A DNA stretch of 64,000 nt from Diphasiastrum complanatum (lineage: Eukaryota; Streptophyta; Lycopodiopsida; Lycopodiales; Lycopodiaceae), in NCBI GenBank assembly GCA_029204225.1, contig CM055097.1, forward strand, positions 34,410,804 to 34,474,803. Reading direction: 5' to 3'. Position 1 is the first letter of the stretch. Each line of letters opens with the position of its first letter. Under the pieces are notes generated by a model. It ran no database searches, was not told the origin of the DNA, and saw only the letters and a list, made by a program, of their open reading frames with translations. A program made the translations under genes and the position numbers. Of this stretch, positions 38,501 through 48,054 are shown one piece after another.

Positions 38501-38856
38501 CCTTTCTTTTGATAGCTTCTATAGATTTGATTCTTCAAAGCTAACATTCTAGTTTGGTTCTTGGATTCATAGACCTTTTGCAAAGTCTCCCAAGCATCTT
38601 GAGCTGAAGTGCAATCTCCTACCTCTCTTAAGAGTTCATTTGCAACATTCATTTTTATGCAATGTAGTGCAACATTGCACCTCTTGATGTATTTGGCTTT
38701 TTCTTGAGGATGAATAGGTTCACCCTCCTTACCATTTACAATTTCCATCAGATCTTGCATGATCATGATGGATTCCATTCTAACTTTCCATATGTAATAG
38801 TTAGTTTTGTTGAGCCTTTCATTAGTATCCAAAAGATATGCATTTATAGATGCCAT
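35509..38856 (-). CDS. Ty1/copia gag-pol polyprotein (gag, protease, integrase, RT)
   Basis: This is a 1115-codon ORF. Domains in order: gag (LNKTNYYIWKVRMESIMIM; MNVANELLREVGDCTSAQDA) to ~residue 200; CCHC knuckle CYYCSKMGHYASEC at ~255; protease WWIDSGASSHMT at ~310 with its catalytic Asp; pre-integrase LWHKRLGHVN; integrase HSDVHI, FIDDYSRYCWVFLL and SDNGGEF with PYTPQQNGVAERRNRT (catalytic D, D, E present); and RT CKWVFKLKLNANGSVNKHKA, RLVAKGYAQERGIDYEETFA, CQMDVSNAFLNGFLEEDIYM and catalytic YVDDIIISG. It ends early at RPDLSL because of a one-base insertion. The first ATG at 38856 fits the usual gag start. All key catalytic residues look intact. Confidence 0.96.
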   Translation of the reverse strand: MASINAYLLDTNERLNKTNYYIWKVRMESIMIMQDLMEIVNGKEGEPIHPQEKAKYIKRCNVALHCIKMNVANELLREVGDCTSAQDAWETLQKVYESKNQTRMLALKNQIYRSYQKKGESAHTFVLRVKELNKELAFIGDPIKDEELVQLILNGLSFEFDNLVQGYAIMGKLPILEELQGTLMAEESRRSQMQERMDRLSIQGGDDQALFTKGKGKSKGKVSTFKKSTKLEDQEGPSKASPSTTKVKKDKSKLKCYYCSKMGHYASECFKRKQDQSQANMSKDEESSHEDSLMMSIFSSTSFKGEDPWWIDSGASSHMTSKREFFSSLLSYDGPIKSIYTANDEACKIEGVGRISLCLGSSKKINIEGVLYIPTITKNLLSVGQMVDNGFNVDFASNECFIKKKGKIVAKGTRLGKLSKLDAFVDTNVVMLAEKSKISTFTLWHKRLGHVNSGSMEAMIKEEYALGLPRSIGKEDKVCEACALSKAHKKVFPNSITKSSHPLELIHSDVHIASTKSNGGSSMFLTFIDDYSRYCWVFLLSFKSQVFDTFVKFKLFVEKHRNHSIKILRSDNGGEFISNEFKAFCEEEGIKKETSCPYTPQQNGVAERRNRTLCECSKALRLDACLPKSFWGESLVCANYLMNRLSCKAIEGKTPYEMLYGKKPNLNHLKVFGCICYVHVPLETRTKEDPSSTRGIMLGYASSSKGYKVYLPSLNKFVVSRDVIFDEHHMHMLEEGSSAPTIKKKMVEEQDLGFKEELMEEQAPNPPITPRRSSRAKVEPSRLTYQGKGQQVEGISCTSYALSSFEEPSNVEDALNSKEWYKAMLDEYDALIENETWLLVERPQRNVIGCKWVFKLKLNANGSVNKHKARLVAKGYAQERGIDYEETFAPVAKMVTIRLIIALASHFGWILCQMDVSNAFLNGFLEEDIYMEQPQGFIKHGMENKVCHLQRSIYGLKQASRSWNSRLHCYLISLSFVQSEYDPTLYIKFDDVGIVLLLIYVDDIIISGNSVDGIEKIKIDLSLEFKMVDLGCLHFILGIEVLRGSDFIFISQVNYAQSLLKKFKMEVCKSVDTPMEQDVKVPNEDDERSFMDITLFRQLIGSLMWITITRPDLSL

Positions 38857-39654
38857 CTAGTCTCCTAATCAAGGACTTGACACAAATGAAGGTTACTTCT
38901 ATTGATATGATTGAAGGTCTACCTTATCCCACTTCTTAGGGACCTGAAAAGATCAGTAATAGACTTCCTATAAAGATCTAAGAATGATCTCTAACAAAAT
39001 CAAATCATAGAATACTAGAAACAATGCACTTGCTTGATTGAAGTAGACAATACTAGTAGAATTGCCCCTCTTTCTATAAAGAACATTAAAGCTTCCAAAT
39101 GATCTGATCAAGAGTGAATTTTAGCAACCTAATATACTTCCAAAATCACTTGTAAAAGATCTAAATGGAACTTAATGAGGATGCAACACAATCTACTATC
39201 CAATCACAAGCAAAAAATGATCAAAATTGATGAAAAATTGATCTAATTTGGTGCATAAGTCAAGCAATGGTTGGACTGAACCTAAATCACTTTAGGAGGT
39301 GCCTACTACACCTTAGAACAGCCTTGAAGAGTCCCCAAAACTCTTATCTTCCTTCTCCTTGAATGCTAGAAAGCCTCCTCTATGAAATCACCTCCAAAAC
39401 TCGCTTAGAAATCAATGCTTGGAGCAAGCAAAACTTGCTATCTTGGTAATGTGAATTGAACTCAACTTTGCCTCTGGTTTTAGACACCTAAACACCTGCA
39501 AATTAAGTCACACAACACCAATCTCCAATGTATTTGACTCACTTTGAGTTCTAGAATCAATACTAGATGCTAAGATCCAATCTACACAAGATTTAGATCA
39601 AAAATTGTGATCAAATTGAATGAAAACCAAGGATTTAGCTCATTTCAGCCTTTA
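38857..39654 (-). other. Untranslated leader of the Ty1/copia element
   Basis: This lies between the primer-binding site and the gag ATG. It has no long frame and presumably carries packaging and dimerisation signals. Confidence 0.8.
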
Positions 39655-39667
39655 GGCTCTGATACCA
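39655..39667 (-). other. Primer-binding site (tRNA-Met type)
   Basis: The minus strand reads TGGTATCAGAGCC directly next to the 5' LTR. This is the standard plant Ty1/copia initiator-Met tRNA complement. Confidence 0.95.
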
Positions 39668-40349
39668 TGTAAAAATTACAGCAAATAAGGATCCTAAAAC
39701 ACTTGAAATGATGAGGGAAACAATAGATTATGATTTCATAAGATTAGCACAAGTTGAACCATCAAAATCCATCAAAAATCTATGCTTGAACCTCACTAAA
39801 TGGCCCAAATCCTTGAAGAAGGCTTCACACGTGTGAAAGTACGGCCTCCCACAGTCTGAGTACTGTACACCAGACCTACATTCAATCCTATAATCATTAG
39901 TAATCACAAGTACTCAAACAATTATGAACATAGAGAGCAATTGCACCATTATGAGAGAAAAAACATGAAATTGCTTGATTGATTTTGGTGAGATATCATC
40001 ACCTATATATACATGATCCATCACGATTTTGGGCAGGTATGAGTAGCCCTAAACCTATCCCTAATGCTAATTTTGGTGGATCTTTCATCCCTACCAAGTT
40101 AGGGTTGGAATCTTAGAGATCCCTCAACAATGCAGAAATTACCAAAAATAGCTCCTATTTTTTCTCCCTTGTATCTAAGCATAATTTGGACTCATTCCAA
40201 AGGTTCTAACACTTAGGTCTACTTGAGAGCATCCTTATGAATGGAATCCTATGCTATTTGGCACGTGTGACAAGCCACATCATGACCATCTAACTATTTA
40301 CAAGTCATATGACCAAAACTAGTCAAGCTAGAATTGTGAATTTTTAACA
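39668..40349 (-). repeat. 5' LTR of the Ty1/copia element
   Basis: This 682-bp copy differs from the other LTR at about four sites: AAGGATCC for AAGGACCC, ACGGCC for ACGACC, TTGGTGG for TTGATGG, and GAGAGCAT for GAGAGAAT. Confidence 0.95.
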
Positions 40350-40353
40350 AAAC

Positions 40354-41146
40354 ATCCCTAAAGTCATCTATAATTAGTTCTTGCATTGCTTGTTCATGAT
40401 CTAAATTACCGAGTTAAGAATTGCTGAGAATTTGTAGCCATTTAGATTCATTTTAGGAACATCCACAACTGGAATAGCACATATTGAAAAAACTTCATAC
40501 TCAAAATAATCCAATGCTTCCATTTCATTAACTGTAGAAATCCGATCCAACGGATGTACAAAATTACTGCCAAATAATGTAACTACCTTATCACCCTCCT
40601 TGAAAGTGAGAACATGCTTCTCAAAATCAATCAACAGAGAAGGTGATTTACTAAATAACCATTCATAGCCTAAGATTAAATCAGTACGGGCTAGGTCTAA
40701 AACATGAAAATTAGTCAATTCCGTGTGTCCTTGCATCAAAACTGGGAGCTTCAAGACTTTTACGTTTCAAGTCTCCAACCCTGCTCCTGAAGCTAGATAA
40801 ACTTTATATCTATGATTGCTGGCTTCAATTTCAAAGCTGAGTTTATGCACAAGACGAGAATTAACAAAATTATGAGTTGAACCACTCTCCCCAATATAAT
40901 ACTCACTTCTTGATCTTTAACTGTGCCAGTTAAATGAAAGAATTCATTAGGCAAGAGAGAAGTAGTACTGAAAGAACATTCACACTCACAATAAGTCAAG
41001 TTAATTTCCAAAGTCTTACCATTGCCACCTGGGATCTGAATCATGTGGACAGATATTTTCTTCCTTTCTGGACAAAATTTCATCATATGTCCAGACTTCT
41101 TACAGACAAAACATAAGTTCTCTTTCTTAGCCTTTTTCTGGGACAT
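40354..41146 (-). pseudogene. Ty3/gypsy gag C-terminal zinc knuckle and protease
   Basis: The knuckle reads CFVCKKSGHMMKFCP (CCHC). After a frame change comes a protease-like segment GESGSTHNFVNSRLVHKL. Here the expected catalytic Asp of D-S-G is Glu. VLKLPVLMQGHTELTNFHV and LARTDLILGYEWLFSKSP follow. The segment continues to the copia insertion. Stops and the altered catalytic residue indicate inactivity. Confidence 0.8.
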
Positions 41147-41441
41147 AGATTTCTTAAATCCTTTCCTCTTTGGTTTCTCGGGTTCCGACGCTGCTTGGTC
41201 TAATTCGTCAAAATATTTTGCTTGGATCGTGCTTCTTACCCTTCTTGGTTTTCAAAGTGGTTGGAATTTGTGCAAACAGCTTCTGGGATGCCACCATTGT
41301 GAAATCATATGCTTTCGCGATCCGAAATGCATCCTCGAGGCTTTGAAGCACATTTCACCTGCATTCGTTCTAATAGTCGGCTGGCAAACCTAGGACAAAC
41401 TACCAAAGTGTCAACTTTGCATCGAATGATGGAACCCTATT

Positions 41442-41942
41442 TCATAGATCCATGAATTCCTGGATATAAGAGTCTAAACTATTTCTACCCATTCTACAGT
41501 TCACGAATTTCAGGTAGTAGTCAACGTCGTCAACAATTACAAAAGCTTTTTTGAAAACTTCCGCAAACGCATCCCAAGTAGTTGGCTTCACCGGTAAATC
41601 TCGCCACCACGATGACGCTTTTGTCGTGTAAAAACAACACGACGCTTTCAATTTTCTTCTCACCAAGAACTCCGTGCAGATTGAAGTAATTACTCCACTT
41701 GGCCAACCAGTCCTTGATGACTTCAGGTTTCTTCTCCTTCTTCTCCCCCACATAAACCTCCGATGAAAACCGAAATTGGGTGAAGACATCAATTTGACTT
41801 GATTCAACAGAACCTCCATTTGCTGATCTCTCATCTGATTACGATTATTCATATCATTGAGCGCCGTACTCAAATGCTGACAATTCACCATGTAAGATGG
41901 TGCACCTGGATTTGTAGCTTGATTTGAAGTTTCTTTGGCCAT
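41442..41942 (-). pseudogene. Ty3/gypsy gag (retrotransposon gag domain)
   Basis: The first frame starts with Met at 41942 (MAKETSNQATNPGAPSYMVN). After an overlapping frame (KVIKDWLAKWSNYFNLHGVL-type gag core in the second phase) it resumes as ASSWWRDLPVKPTTWDAFAE and RNSLDSYIQEFMDL. The W-W-F pattern and YIQEF are typical of Ty3/gypsy gag. It is frameshifted between the two phases near 41700. This is the upstream end of the recognisable element. Confidence 0.78.
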
Positions 41943-43215
41943 CTCGATTTATCTATCTTGTAAATTATTAAATCTAGTTAATATCAAATTAAGTTATAGC
42001 GAAGCACAATTGACCAAAACTGACTGAAATTGACTCCAACATGGTCAAATAACTATTTTTAGTCATTTTTATAGATAATTCAAGAAACTGGAAAAACTAA
42101 AAAAATTGAGTTTTCGCACTTTCAATTTTTTAATTTTTAATAATTTTACGTTTTTAGAAACTCGTAAAAAACCACCATCAGTTATTAAGCAATCGAAATC
42201 GAAAATTCAATACACTGTTTGATTCTTAACCTTACTACATTAATGTCCATCAGGCATGCAAGACATGCGACATTAAACTTTTTTCACTATTACGAAATTT
42301 TATGTAAAATCTAGTTCTACAAAAATTGCCAGCTATAAAACCCAATTTTGTATCTATTAGTCAGAGCACATGCGCGTAGCCACTCAAAACAGATCTAAGC
42401 CACACATGCATGTCAAAATCACTCTAAAAATCAACATGTAGAGATTCCATGCAAGCACAGTACCTCAAATTAGGAAATTAACTTGTAGGCAATCAGAACA
42501 ATTCGAAATTCTACCAATTTTGCTCACAAAATTGCAAAACTTCAGATGATCATAACTTTGGCTACAGAACACCAAATTGGGTGTTGTAAAGCTCAGTACA
42601 GAGGGAGACCTAGTGAACAAGACTCTTGCCATATTAGCTTGCCACCTACGATTCATACGTGTGAGTTCAGAACAACCAAAAAAACTGTAGGAGGGCACAT
42701 TTTTTCAAACATCTTGCAAACACTCAATCAAGCCTAAAAGTGATGATCCAAATAGTCTTAAATGGTCTCTAAGAGTTCCATGAAGCCTTCATACAAATCC
42801 TATGAAGCAGTATGGGTTGAGAACCATGAATTCTTGATTTCTAGAAGTCAAAATTGCCGCAAACTTGATGGAATTGAAACATAAGCTCTACCTCTACCCA
42901 TTAATTTATAGGACTGATAGCTTGCTAGGAAGGTAAAAAGGATCACCATTCATACTGTAAAAAATCCAGAATGATCCTCTTATGGATTTAGAGAAATCCA
43001 CCCCTTATAATTAACCAAAATTGGTCAATTTTTGCCTCATTTTTTACTTCCTACAAACCAAATTGCTGGAATCTTTGGCTCTAACTTCAAGGACAGCTTC
43101 AAAAGACTATGATTCATCTTCTTCCAACTTTAATTGATGTTCTACAACCTCCTACCATCCAATTTCATGAAAAAACAAGCAAAAATCATGTTGGCAATCC
43201 AAAGGCAAAGTTTAT
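41943..43215. other. Leader/flank upstream of the gypsy gag
   Basis: No coding frame is recognisable. For a minus-strand gypsy element the 5' LTR and primer-binding site would be expected here, but I could not identify either with confidence. Confidence 0.4.
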
Positions 43216-44069
43216 GTGTTGGATGTGAAGGTCTTCATCAAGGAGATGATGAGGAGTCAAAGTAACACAAAGGGAAAAACTCTACATGATATTGAATATA
43301 TTTGCAACGTGTCTTCAAACATTTCTAGCTCAAGAGATAACCAATTCTCACCTTCAAGCATACTTCTAGATGGGGTAGATGAGAGAAAAAGTAGGACATT
43401 ATTTGTATTTCTGTATTTGTCTTACTTTGGTGAGGATATTGGTTGTGCTAAGTATGTCTTGAATTGTTTGCTAAGAGAGGCATTAGTTGGCAAGATATCA
43501 CAACGGTTTCATGTTTTGGGAAACTTTTTTAGTACTTGTCATGCATACATTTTTCTGGAGGATGTATCTATTGAGGATGTGACAACTACAAAAAGTGTTT
43601 TTGTAGTTTGTGATGGAAAAGTAACTTGAGATATAGGTGTGTTTTTCCATAAAAGAAGAGTGTTGTTGCTTATAGAGATGTCATCCTTGGTGAGGGATTT
43701 ACTCATGAGAGGAGTGAAAATAAGAGCGAAAATAAGAGTGAAAAAGAGAGAGAAAATTTTGTTGAACCATGTCCTAAGGTTGTTGATATTGTGAATGTTA
43801 ATGAAGTTAAATCATTAACATATCCAACGCCTAATGTAAGGAGTGCACCTAGGGAGAGAAAAGAAAGTTTGTGTTCTAACCTTGATATGGTGGCTTCTAT
43901 TCTTCAATATTCTACTCTTGGTAGGTGTTTGGTGGATCTTGGTGTGGACCAAAAAGAGGAAGGCCTTATCATGGATCTTGGTGGTGACAAAGAATGGAAG
44001 GGCCTAATCAACAAAAGTTTGGAAAGGCTCAAGCTAGAATTCAAAAGATGTTATGCAAAGGCATTTTGA
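43216..44069 (+). pseudogene. Unknown degenerate open frames
   Basis: Frame 1 (43216-43629) reads GEDIGCAKYVLNCLLREALV, KISQRFHVLGNFFSTCHAY and FLEDVSIEDV. In another phase from about 43640 the strand reads KKSVVAYRDVILGEGFTHER, then an Asn/Ser/Lys/Glu-rich segment, then YPTPNVRSAPRERKESLCSN to 44069. The second part has the feel of a copia integrase-RT linker (VV.RDV.F.E...RR.PRER), but the first part matches nothing I know. Probably a decayed transposon; function unknown. Confidence 0.35.
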
Positions 44070-44149
44070 TGATCTATCTATTCTTGGTATCTTATGTTCT
44101 CTCTATTAATTTTCAATCTTGAAATCATTTGTAATGTGGAACTATTCTA

Positions 44150-44955
44150 CATTTTTACTCGCATTATCAAGCAAAGTTGAAGTTGTCTAGATTGTCTACA
44201 GAAATACACGTATTGTCGAAACAATATCCAGGGATTATTGAAAAATATGCAAGTTAACACATTGTCAAGGGTTCCAAACTTGACTAAAACAAGATTGTAT
44301 TGTGGAGTCTTATCTGCTACATTTCGGGTCCAATCTCGTAGTCCCACGTGGCACCTACCACATGGATGATGGTGTGTTCCGTTAGGGTTGTGCCATCAAA
44401 AACTATAAATAGATCATTAGATTTGTTTAGTTTTAAGTTGTTAATTTGATAAGTCATTTTTCCTCTTCTCCTCTCTATCTGCTATCGAGCTTACAGTTTG
44501 TGTAAGAGTGAAATTACTTTTGACATATCGACTTTTATTTCGACTCCACTATTTCTATTATTCATGATGATTCTGATTTGAGTTTTGATTCTAAATACTG
44601 GCACATGATCATTTTGTCATTCATTTTTCACACTTGTAATGATAGTATAGTTGTACTTGTGATTTAAGCAAATCGGTTTTGTTATCACATTAGCTATCAC
44701 TACTATTGACAATCACAGTCGATAATCAATGTCAAATAGTTATTCCACTTATGCACAGCTTATTTTCCAACACTCTCATGTTCATGTGGCATGAACATTG
44801 TCTCAATTTTATGCATGATGGTGATCATGTTATCTCTTCATTGTCATTGCTTCCACTACCCCCGTGCATTAAGCTCTAAATTTATCTTGTGTTCGCCTGC
44901 TTAGTTATCAGTAGTGCTGCACGCACCGAGGAAAATTCTCTATCATTCCCCAGCA
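44150..44955 (+). mobile_element. 5' LTR region of a truncated Ty1/copia element
   Basis: A tRNA-Met primer-binding site starts at 44956, so the sequence just upstream is the 5' LTR. A TATA-like CTATAAATAGA lies near 44403. The LTR start was not located and the left limit is approximate. Confidence 0.55.
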
Positions 44956-44967
44956 TGGTATCAGAGA
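44956..44967 (+). other. Primer-binding site (tRNA-Met type)
   Basis: TGGTATCAGAGA matches the plant Ty1/copia primer-binding consensus, with the last base changed. It precedes a copia gag by about 180 nt. Confidence 0.88.
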
Positions 44968-45143
44968 TTATCTGATTCCTTAAGCAGTCTCATTTCATGG
45001 CTATTTCTATAGCCTGATAAGCTTCCCACAAAACCAGATCCTACTAGCCGATAGGATAACTGTTTTCTTGTCCTATAAGTTTGCACTAGATTTTCATTCT
45101 TAAGGCACTGATAGTTACCACTATCACTTAGACTAATCGTCCA

Positions 45144-46560
45144 CATGGATTTCCAAGGGAAAGCCAGTCCTATCATGGACAAGCTTGATGGAGCCAATTA
45201 CCATCTATGAAAATTTAAGATGAGAATTGTGCTAATAGCTAAGGAGTTGTATGACGTTGTTACAGGTGCAGAGGCAAGACTCGAAGCCGATGATGTAGCA
45301 ATCTCTGAAGGATGGCAAAGCATTCGCACTGATCATCCTCAACATTTCAAACACTCAGATAGGCCATGTGTCTGAAGCTCAGACATCCAAGAAAGTTTGG
45401 GACATCTTGAGCACATTATACGAAGTGCGAGGTATACCTTCCAAGCTACATCTCAGGAAGAAATTTTACTCCCTCAAGATGGCAAATGGTGATTCCCTAC
45501 AAAAACACATCAACCAATTCAAGAACCTGCTGAAGCAAATGGTCGTTGTCGGATCTGTCATTGACGATCAAGACACAGTAATGACATTGCTATCAAGCTT
45601 GCCAAGCTCATACGACAATTGGGTGATAATCATTATGACACACCTAGATTTGACTCTTTCAAGAGTCATTGCAATGTTGTTGCAGGAAGACACTCAAAAA
45701 ACAAAGCCTCCAGTTCCTCGACTACTGACTCTCACGCCTTGTACACCAGCAGAGGCTCAACAAAGTAGAAGAAGAAAGGCCCGAAGCCATTGAAGCAAAA
45801 TCAGAAACCAACACAACATCAAGAGTAGTCAAATCCGCCGACAAAGAAAAAGTTGTTTTGTAGATATTGCAAAAGAAACAACCATGAGATTCAAGATTGT
45901 CGGATACTACAAGCGAAGAACAATAGCAAGGGACAGTTGAATCAGATGGCAAATGCAGCTGCAGAAGCACCACAACCCATTCAAGAAGCGGATTAGAATG
46001 CCTTCATAACTAGCCAAGAGAAGCATCCAACAACAACTCTGGTTTCTAGATTTCGGAGCCACACAGCACATGACCAGCCATATCGGCTGCTTCGAGTCCT
46101 ATACGCCTTACAGTACCAAACAATATGTTCACCTGGGCGACAATAGCACACAAGCTATCAAAGGTGAAGGTACAGTAAGATTGAATTTTGCAAATGATCA
46201 ATCTAAGCTACTTTCGAATGTCCTACATGTACCGAATCCGTTGACAAATCTACTCTTTGTAAGCAGAATTACAGATCTAGGACACAAAGTAGAATTCGAA
46301 TGTGATCAATGTAAAGTAGTCGATAGGACAAGCAAGATCCTAGCACTTGGAAAGAGGCATGGATACTTGTATAGATTAAGTCATTGCTTTTCTGCCTCTA
46401 GTCAGGCACTCAGTACTTCTATTCAAATAAATAAGAATTTACCTTGGCATTATAGACTTGGTCATTTGAATCATGCTTCTGTATAGAAAATGTCTTAGCA
46501 ATCCATTGTTCTTGATCTCGACTATCTTGATAGGGAAGTTGGATTACCTGTCTGTCATGT
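45144..46560 (+). pseudogene. Ty1/copia gag-protease, 3'-truncated
   Basis: Gag starts MDFQGKASPIMDKLDGANYH, with a TGG to TGA change where Trp is expected (YHL-stop-KFKM). It shifts frame near 45330 and continues SEAQTSKKVWDILSTLYEV, LHLRKKFYSLKMANGDSLQ and LLSSLPSSYDNW. A CCHC-like knuckle CRYCKRNNHEIQDC follows (~45854), then protease FLDFGATQHMT (~46045, Ser of D-S-G changed to Phe) and the pre-integrase block LPWHYRLGHLNHAS with a stop after it. Integrase, RT and RNase H are missing, so the element was cut soon after 46560. Confidence 0.85.
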
Positions 46561-47521
46561 GCATCCATGTAGTTCCCCCCACTTGATCTTGAACATTTTG
46601 CATGTATATGAGATCTGCATGTAGATCTTCCATACATGGATGGTTCTTGTTCACCTAAAGTTTTAACTTTTGGCATGTCGTTTGGTAGTGTCTATGTTTG
46701 CCCTTGGTAAATAAAAAGAGTTGCGTATCTTCCAAGTATCGGTCTTCCACACATCAATATCCACATCAAGTAAAAGATATACTCTCAAGACGGATGCTTT
46801 CGTAGGTGTTCTGTAGAGGCTCATATGGATAGTGGCCTACGTAGTGTTGTGATGGGATCCTAGCTTGAGGCAATACATAGAATAATTTCAAAGTGTGAGT
46901 TATTTAATATCAATTCTATATAATTATCAATCACATATACTACAACATCTCCTAAGCAATTGTTCCCAGATGAGTTTACTTGAGGAATATGCTCCCAACG
47001 ATGGCTTCCTGAAATTGTGAATCTCTATTGTCTCCTTATTACATCTCCTTGCCCACCAATAAGGATATTACCACGAATAATTAAATTGAATGATGCTAGT
47101 ATTTTTTGGGAAAAAAAATGGAAACAATGATTGGGCAACGAAACTATGGTGCAAGCATTCCCTCGTTGTATAAAGTATGCCTATCAGATCCGAATACTTT
47201 GTCGAACTGAACACACAAGGATTTTGGCTCAACATTCTCTATGCAACATTCGAAATGATATTTAAAACATCGTCATGATGGAATGTTTCCTTCAAAGTTT
47301 TCAAACTAAAAGAGAAATCCATTCCATAGTGAAAAAATTTCATACACAAAAATTACATGTTGATTAATTCTTACAGTCCATATAATAAAATGGATGGGTG
47401 AGGCAACATCCATCCACCAAGACTCCAACACCCTTGGAGATAAAGCGTGCATTTTTTTAGTATCCAAAGGTCAGGTGGGGGCTAGGTCGATGGAGGCAAC
47501 ATCCATCTGTGGAGGCTCTCC

Positions 47522-47658
47522 GATTAGGGTAAGCTAACCTGGACTTGCCATTGGCTTAAAACTTGGGAAACCCAAAAAAGCAAGTCTTTGATTAGGGTAA
47601 GTTAAGCCTAGACTTGCCATTGGCTTAAAGCTTGGGAAACCCAAAAAAGCAAGTCTTT
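47522..47658. repeat. 68/69-bp tandem duplication
   Basis: Two copies starting GATTAGGGTAAG lie at 47522-47589 and 47590-47658. They share GACTTGCCATTGGCTTAAA and GGGAAACCCAAAAAAGCAAG. They differ at a few positions, so they are older than the 189-bp duplication at 2281. Confidence 0.9.
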
Positions 47659-47797
47659 GTTTTGATGAAAACTTGCAATGAAGTTTGGGATGGATGATGT
47701 GGGCATTTTTAAAGCTTTTTAAGTGCAACATATTCTCAGAATATCCTCTATACTCTATACAAGCACTTTTACTCAGTTTTCCCTTTCTCATGCATAT

Positions 47798-47798
<1 letters not shown>

Positions 47799-47833
<35 letters not shown>

Positions 47834-47838
47834 AAAGC
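47799..47838. repeat. Imperfect (GA)n microsatellite
   Basis: GA repeats with A interruptions, about 220 bp upstream of the DUF212 start codon. It may lie in the promoter or leader, where GA tracts are common in plants. Confidence 0.9.
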
Positions 47839-48054
47839 AAAAAGAGAGAGCGAGCGCAAGCAAGCGTGAGCTTGCGTGGTAAGCTATGGAGTGGAGCCCG
47901 ACGGGATGCTGCCACAATTATTGTGTCAAGAATTGGACCTAATAAGATTAATAATTGTGAGATTGGATAGACGGTATTTGAGTGGGCGTATGTGGCGGCA
48001 GCAGCAGATCCATTTGATTCTTGGTGGGCAGAATTGGAAGTAGAGGAAGCAAGC

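Larger units (their letters stand above)
34197..40349 (-). mobile_element. Near-intact Ty1/copia retrotransposon with two 682-bp LTRs
   Basis: Both LTRs are 682 bp with TG...CA ends. On the minus strand the order is 5' LTR (40349-39668), tRNA-Met-type primer-binding site, ~800-nt leader, gag-pol, polypurine tract and 3' LTR (34878-34197). Flanking bases repeat as AAAC/AAAAC on both sides (34192-34196 and 40349-40353), a 4-5 bp target duplication. The LTRs differ at only about four sites by eye, so the insertion is young. It sits inside the gypsy element. A single-base insertion near 35519 is the only obvious coding lesion. Confidence 0.95.
31468..41942 (-). mobile_element. Degenerate Ty3/gypsy (chromovirus-like) element split by a Ty1/copia insertion
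   Basis: Minus-strand gag, zinc knuckle, protease, RT, RNase H and integrase lie in the order of the Ty3/gypsy superfamily (integrase after RNase H). The coding order runs from 41942 to 40354, is interrupted by the copia element at 34197-40349, and resumes from 34191 to 31468. The protease-RT linker reads ELIIDDFRDVF up to the insertion and [16 protein letters not shown] after it. This shows that the two halves were one gene. Many stops and frameshifts are present. Neither LTR of this element was found. Confidence 0.88.
46561..48054. other. Upstream flank of the DUF212 gene with small repeats
   Basis: No coding domain was found. The right part must include the DUF212 gene leader and promoter. 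It contains a 68-bp tandem duplication (47522-47658) and a GA microsatellite (47799-47838). Confidence 0.5.

Noticed and set aside
47992-48054. GTG-started upstream extension of DUF212 exon 1 (AAAADPFDSWWAELEVEEAS)
   Set aside because: The frame is open but has no ATG before 48055. Plant nuclear genes rarely start at GTG, so 48055 was taken as the start.
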